Assembly: GCA_023229505.1 (NCBI GenBank) | Contig: JALNZD010000010.1 | Span: 1 to 64,000, forward strand | DNA length: 64,000 nucleotides | Direction: 5' to 3' | Origin: Bacteroidales bacterium | GTDB taxonomy: Bacteria > Bacteroidota > Bacteroidia > Bacteroidales > JAGOPY01 | Shown: positions 16,889 through 24,630 of the stretch, piece after piece | Numbering within the stretch: position 1 is the stretch's first letter | Layout: each line of letters starts with the position of its first letter | Program-made: the position numbers and the translations under genes | The notes under the pieces: generated by a model | The model's input: only the letters and a program-made list of their open reading frames with translations | Database searches by the model: none | What the model was told of the DNA's origin: nothing

Positions 16889-18172
16889 ATGATTATGAAC
16901 TTCATCGAAGAACTGCGCTGGCGCGGGATGATCCAGGATATGACGCCTGAAATTGAGGATCTTTTCAAAAGCGGAGAAATGGTGGTCGCTTACGTCGGCA
17001 TCGACCCAACAGCCGATTCATTGCACATCGGCCACCTGGTGGGGATCATGATGCTGAAGCACCTGCAACTGTCCGGGCATAAGCCGCTGGCATTAGTCGG
17101 CGGAGCAACCGGCATGATCGGCGACCCGTCTGGTAAATCGGAGGAACGTAACCTGATCAGCGAGGAGACCATCAGGCATAACCAGGATTGTATTAAGAAA
17201 CAACTCGGGAAACTACTTGATTTCAGCGATGCAAAAAATTCCGCAGAATTAGTGAATAATTACGACTGGATGAAAGAATTCACTTTCCTCGGCTTCGTAC
17301 GTGACATCGGTAAGCATATCACCGTTAATTACATGATGGCTAAGGATTCCGTGAAGAAAAGACTGGAAACTGGCCTTTCGTTCACCGAGTTTTCTTACCA
17401 GCTGGTGCAGGGGTACGATTTTCTTTATCTTAATGAAAACAAAAACTGCAAGTTGCAGATGGGTGGTTCCGACCAATGGGGAAATATAATCACAGGCACC
17501 GAACTTATTCGCCGTAAAACCGGCGGGGATGCTTTTGCCCTTACCTGCCCGCTGATCACCAAGGTCGATGGCGGCAAGTTCGGGAAAACTGAAGAAGGCA
17601 ACGTCTGGCTCGATCCGGCCAGGACCTCTCCTTATAAATTCTACCAGTTCTGGCTGAATACTTCAGATGAGGATGCGGAAAAGTATATCAAAATATTCAC
17701 CCTGTTTTCAAAAGAAGAAGTGGATGAAATGATCTCCCGGCACCGCAAGGCACCGCATTTACGGGAATTGCAGAAGGCTTTGGCAATGGACCTTACCGTC
17801 AGGGTGCATTCGCAAGCCGATTACCAGTCTTCGCTTGATGCTTCTGCCATTCTATTCGGAGCAGGTACGACAGAAACACTGAAAAATTTTTCTGAGGATC
17901 TGTTCCTGTCCGTGTTTGAAGGGGTGCCCCAAAGCGATATTTCAAGGGAAAAACTCCGGCAGGGTATCCAGGTCCTGGAATTCCTGGCTGACCTGACAGG
18001 CATCTTTCCTTCCCGTGGCGAAGCGCGGAGGACCATTAAGGAAAATGCTCTTTCAATCAATAAAGAGAAAATCGGGGAAGATAAAGTTATTGGCGTAAAA
18101 GACTTATTGAACGGCAAGTTTATCCTGGTTCAAAAAGGGAAGAAAAACTATTTCCTGGTTGTGGTTAGTTAG
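16889..18172 (+). CDS. tyrS: Tyrosine--tRNA ligase
   Basis: A 427-residue class I aminoacyl-tRNA synthetase that charges tRNA-Tyr. It shows YVGIDPTADSLHIGHLVG with a perfect HIGH motif, the tyrosine pocket QLVQGYDFLYL and MGGSDQWGN, a KMSKS equivalent KFGKT, and a C-terminal S4 RNA-binding domain (about 360-420, SRGEARRTIKENALSINKEKI). The length is normal for the bacterial TyrS-1 type. No T-box leader is possible given the very short 5' leader. Confidence 0.97.
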   Translation: MIMNFIEELRWRGMIQDMTPEIEDLFKSGEMVVAYVGIDPTADSLHIGHLVGIMMLKHLQLSGHKPLALVGGATGMIGDPSGKSEERNLISEETIRHNQDCIKKQLGKLLDFSDAKNSAELVNNYDWMKEFTFLGFVRDIGKHITVNYMMAKDSVKKRLETGLSFTEFSYQLVQGYDFLYLNENKNCKLQMGGSDQWGNIITGTELIRRKTGGDAFALTCPLITKVDGGKFGKTEEGNVWLDPARTSPYKFYQFWLNTSDEDAEKYIKIFTLFSKEEVDEMISRHRKAPHLRELQKALAMDLTVRVHSQADYQSSLDASAILFGAGTTETLKNFSEDLFLSVFEGVPQSDISREKLRQGIQVLEFLADLTGIFPSRGEARRTIKENALSINKEKIGEDKVIGVKDLLNGKFILVQKGKKNYFLVVVS

Positions 18173-18188
18173 TTATTCACCACAGAAT

Positions 18189-18258
18189 ACGCAGATTTAC
18201 GCAGATTAAACACAGATAAAGTCCCGAACTTAAACCTCAACACTTAAACCTTAAACCT
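18189..18258. repeat. 10-bp array followed by 7-bp array
   Basis: ACGCAGATTT ACGCAGATTA AACACAGATA (18189-18218) is a 10-bp periodic block. It is followed by CCGAACT TAAACCT CAACACT TAAACCT TAAACCT (18224-18258), a 7-bp block that contains the cysS stop codon (18251-18253). This fills the gap between the convergent tyrS and cysS; no terminator hairpin is seen. Confidence 0.7.
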
Positions 18259-19753
18259 CTTCTGTCGTTTCCCAGCTTGCGCCTTCTTTCCCATCCTTAA
18301 TCTGAATATTGATCTTCAGCAGCTTATCCCTGATCTGATCAGATGTAGAAAAGTCTTTCTTTGCCCTCGCATCCTGGCGGATTTCAATAATGGTATCCAT
18401 CAGCCCGCTGATCAGCTCATCTTTCCATCCTGATTGCTCTTCCGGCACCAGGCCTAAAATATCAACGATAAATTCCCGGTAGGTCTGTCGAAGCAATGCC
18501 AGGTCTTCCCCTGACAACTTCTCTTTTCCTTCTTTGACCAGGTTGATAATCCTGACAGCATCAAATAACTGCGCGATCAGCACCGGGCTGTTGAAATCGT
18601 CGTTCATCGCATCATAGCAGGACTTAATGAAAGACTCGACTACTGGCGAAGTAGTTCGCGGTTCCCGGTTCCCGGTTCCCGGTTCCTCAATCTCTGGTTT
18701 CTGACCGCCGACCGCTGACATTAATCTCTTCAGTCCCTTCTCCGACGCCTGCAGCGCTTCGTTCGAAAAATCGAGCGTACCACGGTAGTGCGCCTGTAGG
18801 ATGAAGAAACGGATCGTCATCGGGCTGTATGCCTTATTAAGCAGGGGGTTATTTCCGCTAAAGAACGCTTCCAGGGAAAGGGCATTCCCAAGCGATTTGC
18901 CCATTTTCTGCCCGTTAATGGTGATCATGTTGTTGTGCATCCAGTAACGGACCGGCATTTTGTTGTTTGCGGCCATGGATTGAGCGATTTCCGACTCATG
19001 ATGCGGAAAGAGCAGGTCCATACCACCTCCGTGTATATCGAATTGCTCGCCCAGGTATTTGGTTCCCATTGCGGAACATTCGAGATGCCATCCCGGGTAG
19101 CCTTCGCTCCAGGGCGACGGCCAGTGCATGATATGGTCCGGCGTCGCTTTCTTCCATAAAGCAAAATCGAAACTGCTCTTTTTTTCTTCCTGTCCTTCCA
19201 GTTCACGGGTAAAAGCAAGCAATTCATCCACTTTCCGGCCGGAAAGCACCCCGTATGGGTATTTCTTGTTATACTTTTCTATGTCGAAATAAATAGAACC
19301 GTTCCGCTCGTAAGCGAATCCTGCGCTGAGGATTTTCCGAACCATTTCAATTTGTTCGATGATATGTCCGGAAGCATGCGGCTCAATACTGGGATTTAAG
19401 ACATTAAGTTTCGCCATGGCCTCATGGTAGCGGTTAGTATAATATTGTACCACTTCCATGGGTTCAAGCTGCTCGATCCTCGCTTTTTTGCCGATTTTAT
19501 CATCCCCAGCATCGGCATCCCCTTCAAGATGTCCAACATCAGTAATATTGCGCACATAGCGAACCTTATACCCGATATGTTGCAGGTAGCGGAAAACCAG
19601 GTCAAAGGTTATGGCCGGACGGGCATGTCCCAGGTGCGGATCACCATAAACCGTCGGCCCGCAGACATACATGCCGGCATGAAGGGGTGAAAGTGGCTCA
19701 AAAAGTTCCTTCTTCCTTGAAAGGCTGTTGTAAATGAAGAGTTGATGTTGCAT
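18251..19753 (-). CDS. cysS: Cysteine--tRNA ligase
   Basis: A 500-residue class I synthetase. The start at 19753 (MQHQLFIYNSL) is preferred because the open frame upstream runs through a promoter and a repeat. Motifs: YVCGPTVYGDPHLGHARP (HIGH as HLGH; the Cys is a zinc ligand), GWHLECSAM and FPHHESEIAQS for zinc and cysteine binding, and KMGKSLGNAL (KMSKS). Near residue 360 a low-complexity insert (EEPGTGNREPRTT) is encoded by a 7-bp tandem repeat. Final codons lie in another repeat. Confidence 0.96.
   Translation of the reverse strand: MQHQLFIYNSLSRKKELFEPLSPLHAGMYVCGPTVYGDPHLGHARPAITFDLVFRYLQHIGYKVRYVRNITDVGHLEGDADAGDDKIGKKARIEQLEPMEVVQYYTNRYHEAMAKLNVLNPSIEPHASGHIIEQIEMVRKILSAGFAYERNGSIYFDIEKYNKKYPYGVLSGRKVDELLAFTRELEGQEEKKSSFDFALWKKATPDHIMHWPSPWSEGYPGWHLECSAMGTKYLGEQFDIHGGGMDLLFPHHESEIAQSMAANNKMPVRYWMHNNMITINGQKMGKSLGNALSLEAFFSGNNPLLNKAYSPMTIRFFILQAHYRGTLDFSNEALQASEKGLKRLMSAVGGQKPEIEEPGTGNREPRTTSPVVESFIKSCYDAMNDDFNSPVLIAQLFDAVRIINLVKEGKEKLSGEDLALLRQTYREFIVDILGLVPEEQSGWKDELISGLMDTIIEIRQDARAKKDFSTSDQIRDKLLKINIQIKDGKEGASWETTEEV
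18654..18688. repeat. 7-bp tandem repeat inside cysS
   Basis: GTTCGCG GTTCCCG GTTCCCG GTTCCCG GTTCCTC. Because 7 is not a multiple of 3, gain or loss of one unit would shift the cysS frame. Confidence 0.85.
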
Positions 19754-19772
19754 GACAGACTTGATCTTATGG

Positions 19773-19780
19773 CAAAAGTA
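19773..19780 (-). promoter_or_regulatory. -7 box of cysS
   Basis: The minus strand reads TACTTTTG, 19 nt before the cysS ATG at 19753. This supports the shorter start over the longer open frame. Confidence 0.6.
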
Positions 19781-19805
19781 AGCAATCTCTGCATTTTTTT
19801 TAACA

Positions 19806-19863
19806 GGGGCGGGTATATTTGGGGGAATTGTGTAATTAACAGATATTGTGCTTATGGCTTTAT
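19806..19863. repeat. Dispersed repeat, copy A (flank of the GxxExxY unit)
   Basis: GGGGCGGGTATATTTGGG ... TAATTAACA ... TTTATTT, running straight into the left inverted repeat of the GxxExxY unit. A second copy of flank plus repeat lies at 34827-34905. Confidence 0.75.
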
Positions 19864-20350
19864 TTAACCACTGAGGCACTTAGAACACTTAGAAACACTT
19901 AGGAAATGATGACACAGAAATACATTAACGAAATTGCCTACAAAATGGTAGGTTGTGCTATTGAAGTGCACAAAAATCTGGGTCCGGGACTATTAGAATC
20001 TGTCTATCAAACATGTCTGATCGAAGAATTATTAGATTCCGGTTTGACTGTTCGATCTCAGGTATATGTACCCATAAAATATAAAGGAAAAGTTTTAGGT
20101 GGAACCTTAAAACTTGATCTCTTGGTCAATGATCTGATTATTATTGAATTAAAAGCTGTTGATGCGATGATACCGTTATATAAAGCACAACTTTTATCTT
20201 ATCTGAAACTCACAGGTAAACCTAAAGGTTTATTAATCAACTTTAATTGTGAAAATATCGTAGCACAAATGATTCCCTTGGTTACAGAAGAATTTTCCAA
20301 ACAAGCTAAATCTTAGTGCCCTTAAGTGTTCTAAGTGCCTTAGTGGTTAA
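19864..20350. mobile_element. Putative non-autonomous element carrying GxxExxY
   Basis: Terminal inverted repeats of 28 bp with one mismatch lie at 19864-19891 (begins TTAACCACTGAGGCACTTAG) and 20323-20350 (reverse complement begins TTAACCACTAAGGCACTTAG). The left end continues as ACACTTAGA-type short tandem repeats. The only gene between is GxxExxY; no transposase is present and no target duplication was found. Mobility is inferred from the repeats and from the second left-end copy near fusA. Confidence 0.55.
19906..20316 (+). CDS. GxxExxY family protein
   Basis: A 136-residue protein matching the GxxExxY family. It has the naming motif in NLGPGLLESVYQ (Gly-xx-Glu-xx-Tyr) and a nuclease-like core LKLDLLVNDLIIIELKAVD (a D-x(n)-ExK pattern reminiscent of PD-(D/E)XK enzymes), then KAQLLSYLKLTGKPKGLLINF. 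The biochemical role of the family is unproven; the nuclease reading is inference from the D...ExK pattern. It starts 14 nt after the left inverted repeat and ends 6 nt before the right one, so the gene fills the unit almost exactly. Confidence 0.9.
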   Translation: MMTQKYINEIAYKMVGCAIEVHKNLGPGLLESVYQTCLIEELLDSGLTVRSQVYVPIKYKGKVLGGTLKLDLLVNDLIIIELKAVDAMIPLYKAQLLSYLKLTGKPKGLLINFNCENIVAQMIPLVTEEFSKQAKS

Positions 20351-20428
20351 TGATGTGGCGTATTAAAATAACGATGGTAACTTGAAGTAAGTTGGTAGGT
20401 TATAATAAAATGAGGCTTAATGGAAGCT

Positions 20429-20644
20429 TTAAACTTTCACATACAAGGTCCCAGCTTCTGATCTACTCTTTGGAATGGAAAGATTTTCCAGTTTTAAACC
20501 TTCCAGGTGAAACCGGATTGCTTCATAAATATTATTTTCCGCAATGTTTTTCGTTTTACCGGTAGCTATACAACTAGGTAAATCTGGGACATAGACACTA
20601 TAACCAGTCTCGGTTTTTTCAAAAATTACAATATACTTTTTCAT
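20429..20644 (-). CDS. hicB: HicB family antitoxin (orphan)
   Basis: A 71-residue protein with the HicB N-terminal pattern: KYIVIFEKTETGYSVYVPDL, then PSCIATGKTKNIAENNIYEAIRFHLEGLKLENL. HicB neutralises the HicA mRNA interferase. This copy has only the partial RNase H-like fold and no added DNA-binding domain, as in many short HicBs. Immediately upstream, where hicA should be, only a 21-codon fragment remains, so this is an antitoxin without a working partner. Confidence 0.85.
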   Translation of the reverse strand: MKKYIVIFEKTETGYSVYVPDLPSCIATGKTKNIAENNIYEAIRFHLEGLKLENLSIPKSRSEAGTLYVKV

Positions 20645-20657
20645 TCCTGCATATCCT

Positions 20658-20723
20658 TTAATCCTGCTTGACTAAAAACCAACCGTCTTCCTCAATGGTT
20701 TGTATCAATACCTTCGCCTTCAT
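20658..20723 (-). pseudogene. hicA: hicA toxin remnant
   Basis: ATG at 20723 reads MKAKVLIQTIEEDGWFLVKQ then Asp and stop. This matches the start of HicA proteins (the ...LIxxLEEDGWxLVRQ... dsRBD-like strand), but everything after this, including the catalytic GSHxxF region, is missing. The 13 nt up to hicB could encode a GYAGM-like end, as expected if an internal deletion joined the two ends of hicA. Confidence 0.7.
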
Positions 20724-20770
20724 TTAATCCGAATTAAGACAAAATTACAACAAAACCAGATCAGTTATGA

Positions 20771-20810
20771 ATAATCCGCGGTCATCGGCTGCATTTGCGT
20801 TTATCCGCGT
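20771..20810. repeat. 10-bp periodic repeat
   Basis: ATAATCCGCG GTCATCGGCT GCATTTGCGT TTATCCGCGT; the reverse complement shares the ACGCxGAT core with the array at 18189-18218. It lies in the gap 20724-20943, which otherwise holds only the promoter of the next gene. Confidence 0.5.
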
Positions 20811-20894
20811 TCTATTAATGGCACACGGATTTGCATAAATACTATGGTTTATTAAAGATATTTGGATGATTATCAAAAAATTTCTAAAAGATGC

Positions 20895-20902
20895 TACATT
20901 TG
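20895..20902 (+). promoter_or_regulatory. -7 box of the T9SS protein gene
   Basis: TACATTTG, 41 nt before the ATG at 20944. No good -33 element. Confidence 0.5.
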
Positions 20903-20943
20903 TTTATATGAAAAATAAGTCGAGATAATTTATCCGAACTGAA

Positions 20944-22467
20944 ATGAAGTACTTTAATATTTTATCGAAAATAATAGTCTTAATAGTTTCAACATTAGTA
21001 CCATTATTGACTTATACACAACCATCTATGGAACTCATCTTTAATTCCCGAAACCATGATGAAGTATGCGGACCCATAGCTTGTACCCCGGAAGGTGAAA
21101 TATTTTTTATTCTTTGGAAGGCAGAAAAGCCCAACTGGACATTTAATAATGGTAGCTCTAATTTATACAAGATAACCAATGACGGTGATACTTTGTGTTG
21201 GAATTATCAAAAACCGGATACTATGTTATACTACCTGGCTTTGCTTTATGATAATACAGGAAACCTGGTTATTGGTGGTGATGCCTGGAGCCTGGACACC
21301 GCTGGTAATAAAACCAGTAAGTTTCAATGGTTCTGCAAATTAACAACTGATTTTGAAATTATTTGGGAAAAGGTATATAGAATTCAGACAACCGGTACAT
21401 ATAACCAAAACTTAAGTATTTTGGTTGATTTACCGAATAACCATTACCTATATGCAAATTCTATCATACCTGATACAAGTTATACAAACTATACCTATCT
21501 TTTTAAATTAGATTCGGATGGTGACAGCATTCTTTTCTTTCATAATAATGATGAATTAAAAAATTCTACATTAACCTCAATTACACTTTCTTCTGATTCA
21601 TCTTCTATTGGCTTACACCTTTTTGGTGGATATACACCTCCGGATCATTCTAGTTGTAAGTATTTTGAATATGATACTCTATTTCAATTGCTACTAAATC
21701 AATGGTATACTTATCCTGATTTTGGTGAACCATACAGTACATTGAATTATTCCGCAAGTGGATACATCTCTTGTGGTACTTATTGGCCATACGAAAGAGG
21801 TTCCTATCCGGAAAGATTTATCAGGGTAATGAAAATGGATGAAGACCTAACTGTCGACGATTATATAGACCTGACCTACCCCGATCCTGAAAAACCTACT
21901 TATGCGGCGTGGAAACAGTGCATAGATTTTATCAATCCTGAAAGGATCTTTGTAGGTGGTATGGAAGATAAGGGTTCTACACTTTGGAATACAAACCCAA
22001 GCTGGGTCTACGTGGCCTGCCTGAATAATAATTTTGATTTAATATATGAAGAGTATATAGGTGGCGATGCCTTATACGCAACTTTTTATATCAAAGCCAC
22101 TTATGACGGAGGAGTAATTTTAACAGGCAGTATATACAATGATTCCATTCAGGATTATGAACGAGATGGATTTCTGATGAAATTCGATTCTGCCATGTTT
22201 GTTGATATACGTGAAAACCAGGAGGTAAATTTATTAAGAAAAATACGGGTGTTTCCAAATCCGGGTAGTGGTGTAATTAGTGTTAATGCAGAAATGCCTG
22301 TCAGTTCTTTTGAGATGTATAATCCTCTGGGATTCAATGTCTATTCAGTTCAAAATCCCGGGCAGATATTTGATATTAAAACATCTTATTTGAAGAACTC
22401 ATTTTATTGTTATGTTGTTAAATTTGAGAATTCCCGGATCGTCACCGGAATTTGGATTAAAAATTGA
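20944..22467 (+). CDS. T9SS-secreted protein of unknown function
   Basis: A 507-residue protein with a signal peptide (ending near LLTYTQ), a large beta-rich body with recurring short blocks such as KLTTDFEIIWEKVY, FKLDSDGDSILF and VMKMDEDLTVDDY (a propeller-like, SBBP-type pattern), and a C-terminal T9SS type A sorting domain (about 425-507: IRVFPNPGSGVISVNAEMP, then FEMYNPLGFNVYS). It should be exported across the outer membrane. No enzymatic motif was recognised. Monocistronic. Confidence 0.75.
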   Translation: MKYFNILSKIIVLIVSTLVPLLTYTQPSMELIFNSRNHDEVCGPIACTPEGEIFFILWKAEKPNWTFNNGSSNLYKITNDGDTLCWNYQKPDTMLYYLALLYDNTGNLVIGGDAWSLDTAGNKTSKFQWFCKLTTDFEIIWEKVYRIQTTGTYNQNLSILVDLPNNHYLYANSIIPDTSYTNYTYLFKLDSDGDSILFFHNNDELKNSTLTSITLSSDSSSIGLHLFGGYTPPDHSSCKYFEYDTLFQLLLNQWYTYPDFGEPYSTLNYSASGYISCGTYWPYERGSYPERFIRVMKMDEDLTVDDYIDLTYPDPEKPTYAAWKQCIDFINPERIFVGGMEDKGSTLWNTNPSWVYVACLNNNFDLIYEEYIGGDALYATFYIKATYDGGVILTGSIYNDSIQDYERDGFLMKFDSAMFVDIRENQEVNLLRKIRVFPNPGSGVISVNAEMPVSSFEMYNPLGFNVYSVQNPGQIFDIKTSYLKNSFYCYVVKFENSRIVTGIWIKN

Positions 22468-22532
22468 TAGCATCAAACTTCCAATTATATTTAAATAAGT
22501 ACATGTTGAATAATTCCTTCGCGCGCCGTTGC

Positions 22533-22598
22533 GGTTAAAAGCTATCTTTGATCATCATTTGAAGGGAGGTTAAAAGCTATCGTTAATCATCTTTTGAA
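22533..22598. repeat. 31-bp direct repeat, two copies
   Basis: GGTTAAAAGCTATC followed by TTTGATCATCATTTGAA (22533-22563) and GTTAATCATCTTTTGAA (22568-22598). The second copy encodes the last four residues and stop of the minus-strand lipoprotein gene. Confidence 0.85.
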
Positions 22599-23476
22599 TG
22601 TTTGCCCCTGGTTTCCGCTTGAAGCTCAAATCCTCGCTCCGCAATCAGTTCATCAAAAAGATAGGCCCTTAAGAGATACCCTCCCGGCTCCCTTTTTTCA
22701 GGCGTGATGGAAATGGAACCTGTAATCGTCGAGATCGTATCAGCCGGTTTAACATCTATCTTTTTACTGTAAAATGACTCCCCGCCAGGTCCGATCCATT
22801 CAAGCTGGACAGGAAGTTCTTCATCATGGTAAATATGAAGATTTTCCAGACTAATTTGTGCCCTGAGGATCCCTTTTTTCTTTATTTCGAAGACCGTATC
22901 AACGCCTTTCATCTCCCCGCTTTCTTTATCAATACTCTTAAAGAAAACGATATCTCCGAAAATCTTTTCAACCTCTGATTCATTACGCAGTTCAAAGTAC
23001 TTCTCTGCAATTAACTCCCTGAACAGGTAAATCCTTAGCAAATACTTTCCTGGTAATCTTTTATCAGGGGAAACTGAAACCGAACTTATCAGGGAAGCTG
23101 TCGAATCGCCCGGGGAAAGATCTATCCGTTTCAGGTAAAACGACCTGCCCTCAGGATCAATCCAATCCACATGGAACATCAATTCCCGGTCTATCACATT
23201 AATCCGGTTCTCCAGCTCAATAACTGCATACACATTCCCATCTTCCTTTAATGGAATTACAGTCGAAATTGCCGACTGCCGCATTGATTTTTGTGCCAGG
23301 TACCGGCTGAATGTGATCTTTGCCGAGATGTCATTTGCTTTTTTTGATGGAAAGACAATTGTTGAATCAGGTAATATTACCGGCTCTGAAGTCCGCTCAG
23401 AACAACCTGTCGGTAATATCTCAACCGTAACTGCCATAAAAAGGAACCACGATATTTGTCTTAACTTTCTTATCAT
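22583..23476 (-). CDS. Lipoprotein with duplicated beta domain
   Basis: A 297-residue protein with a lipobox (ILPTGC, Cys about 25). Two homologous modules of about 100 residues follow: compare KRLPGKYLLRIYLFRELIAE with KREPGGYLLRAYLFDELIAE, and VDWIDPEGRSFYLKRIDLSP with LEWIGPGGESFYSKKIDVKP. No known family was recognised; the modules look like Ig-like periplasmic domains. It is the last gene of the leftward poly-gamma-glutamate cluster, 38 nt after the acyltransferase. Its start codon lies in an 8-bp repeat array and its end in a 31-bp repeat. Confidence 0.7.
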   Translation of the reverse strand: MIRKLRQISWFLFMAVTVEILPTGCSERTSEPVILPDSTIVFPSKKANDISAKITFSRYLAQKSMRQSAISTVIPLKEDGNVYAVIELENRINVIDRELMFHVDWIDPEGRSFYLKRIDLSPGDSTASLISSVSVSPDKRLPGKYLLRIYLFRELIAEKYFELRNESEVEKIFGDIVFFKSIDKESGEMKGVDTVFEIKKKGILRAQISLENLHIYHDEELPVQLEWIGPGGESFYSKKIDVKPADTISTITGSISITPEKREPGGYLLRAYLFDELIAERGFELQAETRGKHSKDD

Positions 23477-23515
23477 CTTACAGTCTTATCATCTTACAGT
23501 CTTATCTTCTTATCT
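23468..23515. repeat. 8-bp periodic array
   Basis: TCTTATCA TCTTACAG TCTTATCA TCTTACAG TCTTATCT TCTTATCT. On the minus strand it contains the ATG of the lipoprotein gene (23476) plus an identical ATGATAAGA one 16-bp unit upstream that runs into a stop. It touches the stop codon of the acyltransferase gene. Confidence 0.8.
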
Positions 23516-24627
23516 CATATCATTCGGATGAAAAAATTCTTGCTCCGGCTTTTTACGCCATAAAACCATTTGCAGAGCGGCAGCATCACCACGAGCATGA
23601 CTGCAAACCCGATCAGTGTGGCAAGTACCCCGCCTTCGCGGTAAAACAATCCCAGGCGTTTTACAAACACCCCCATAATGGCAATGTGCATACCATAGAA
23701 AAACAGCGGCACTTTACCCGGGATGCTAAAAACGACCAGGAGTTTCGGCGCCACCCTGCTTAATGTGATGAAAGCACAGATCGCTAAAACCACCAGCGCA
23801 AAGAACCAGATGTTCATATAGAGGCTTGGCGGATACTTCTGGTCGAAGAAAAATGAATAGGAACCGAAGTTGGAAAATGGAAATATATTGCCGTATCCGC
23901 GGGACATTCTCACGACTACCGATATGATCAATGCTAATGCGGCAATTCCGATACTCATGTAAATCCGTTTCTTATCTGTCTTCCATACCTCGAGCCATCC
24001 ATATGCCATGACAGATCCCAGGACTGCCAGGGCAAACCAGGGAATGGCAGGGTATTTGTTGAATTCACCTGCGTCGATGAATGTCTGCATCAGGACCCGT
24101 TCCCAGGCAACTTCCGGGTCGTAAGATATATTTAGCAGTAAAGGGTGAATAACAAGGATGGCAAGCCCGATGAAGAGCCGCAACTGCCAATTCAGTCTGA
24201 TAATCAGGGTCAGCAGGATTATAGAAATGCCAAGGCAGGTAATGATCCCGATATGCCCGGGCAAAAATTCACGGAAACCGCCCCACGACGAATTCACCCA
24301 TGTCATCTGCAGAATAATCAAAAAAATGCCTCGTTGGATCAGTTGCCAGCGGGCGGTCCAGTCCGGAGTTCCTTTTTTAATCCGCCGTTGATATGACCAC
24401 CAGACCATTGCCCCGGAAATCATCAAAAACCCCGGGGCGCAAAGGTACGGCAGATATCGCAGGGCGAACTGGCCCCAGGTATCGAAGAGTGGGTCAAGCG
24501 GGTCGATTTGTTCCCAGATCGAATTAAAGTAGTAGGAACAATGGTCAAGAAGCATCAGGATAACAATCAAACCGCGAAACTGGTCGATATATTCGAAGCG
24601 CTGCTTATCTCCGTTTAGCTGACTCAT
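23515..24627 (-). CDS. Heparan-glucosaminide acetyltransferase-like membrane protein (DUF1624)
   Basis: A 370-residue integral membrane protein with about ten helices. It has the family N-terminus RFEYIDQFRGLIVILMLLDH with the conserved His, then APGFLMISGAMVWW, and late FYGMHIAIMGV. Relatives transfer acetyl or acyl groups across the membrane to sugars (HGSNAT, DUF1624/DUF5009). It lies 3 nt after the LVIVD gene in the poly-gamma-glutamate cluster, so acylation of an exported polymer or glycan is a reasonable but unproven role. Confidence 0.8.
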   Translation of the reverse strand: MSQLNGDKQRFEYIDQFRGLIVILMLLDHCSYYFNSIWEQIDPLDPLFDTWGQFALRYLPYLCAPGFLMISGAMVWWSYQRRIKKGTPDWTARWQLIQRGIFLIILQMTWVNSSWGGFREFLPGHIGIITCLGISIILLTLIIRLNWQLRLFIGLAILVIHPLLLNISYDPEVAWERVLMQTFIDAGEFNKYPAIPWFALAVLGSVMAYGWLEVWKTDKKRIYMSIGIAALALIISVVVRMSRGYGNIFPFSNFGSYSFFFDQKYPPSLYMNIWFFALVVLAICAFITLSRVAPKLLVVFSIPGKVPLFFYGMHIAIMGVFVKRLGLFYREGGVLATLIGFAVMLVVMLPLCKWFYGVKSRSKNFFIRMI

Positions 24628-24630
24628 CTT

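Noticed and set aside
19754..19879. N-terminal extension of cysS by 42 residues
   Set aside because: It would run through a -7 box and the dispersed repeat; family alignment starts at MQHQLFIYNS.
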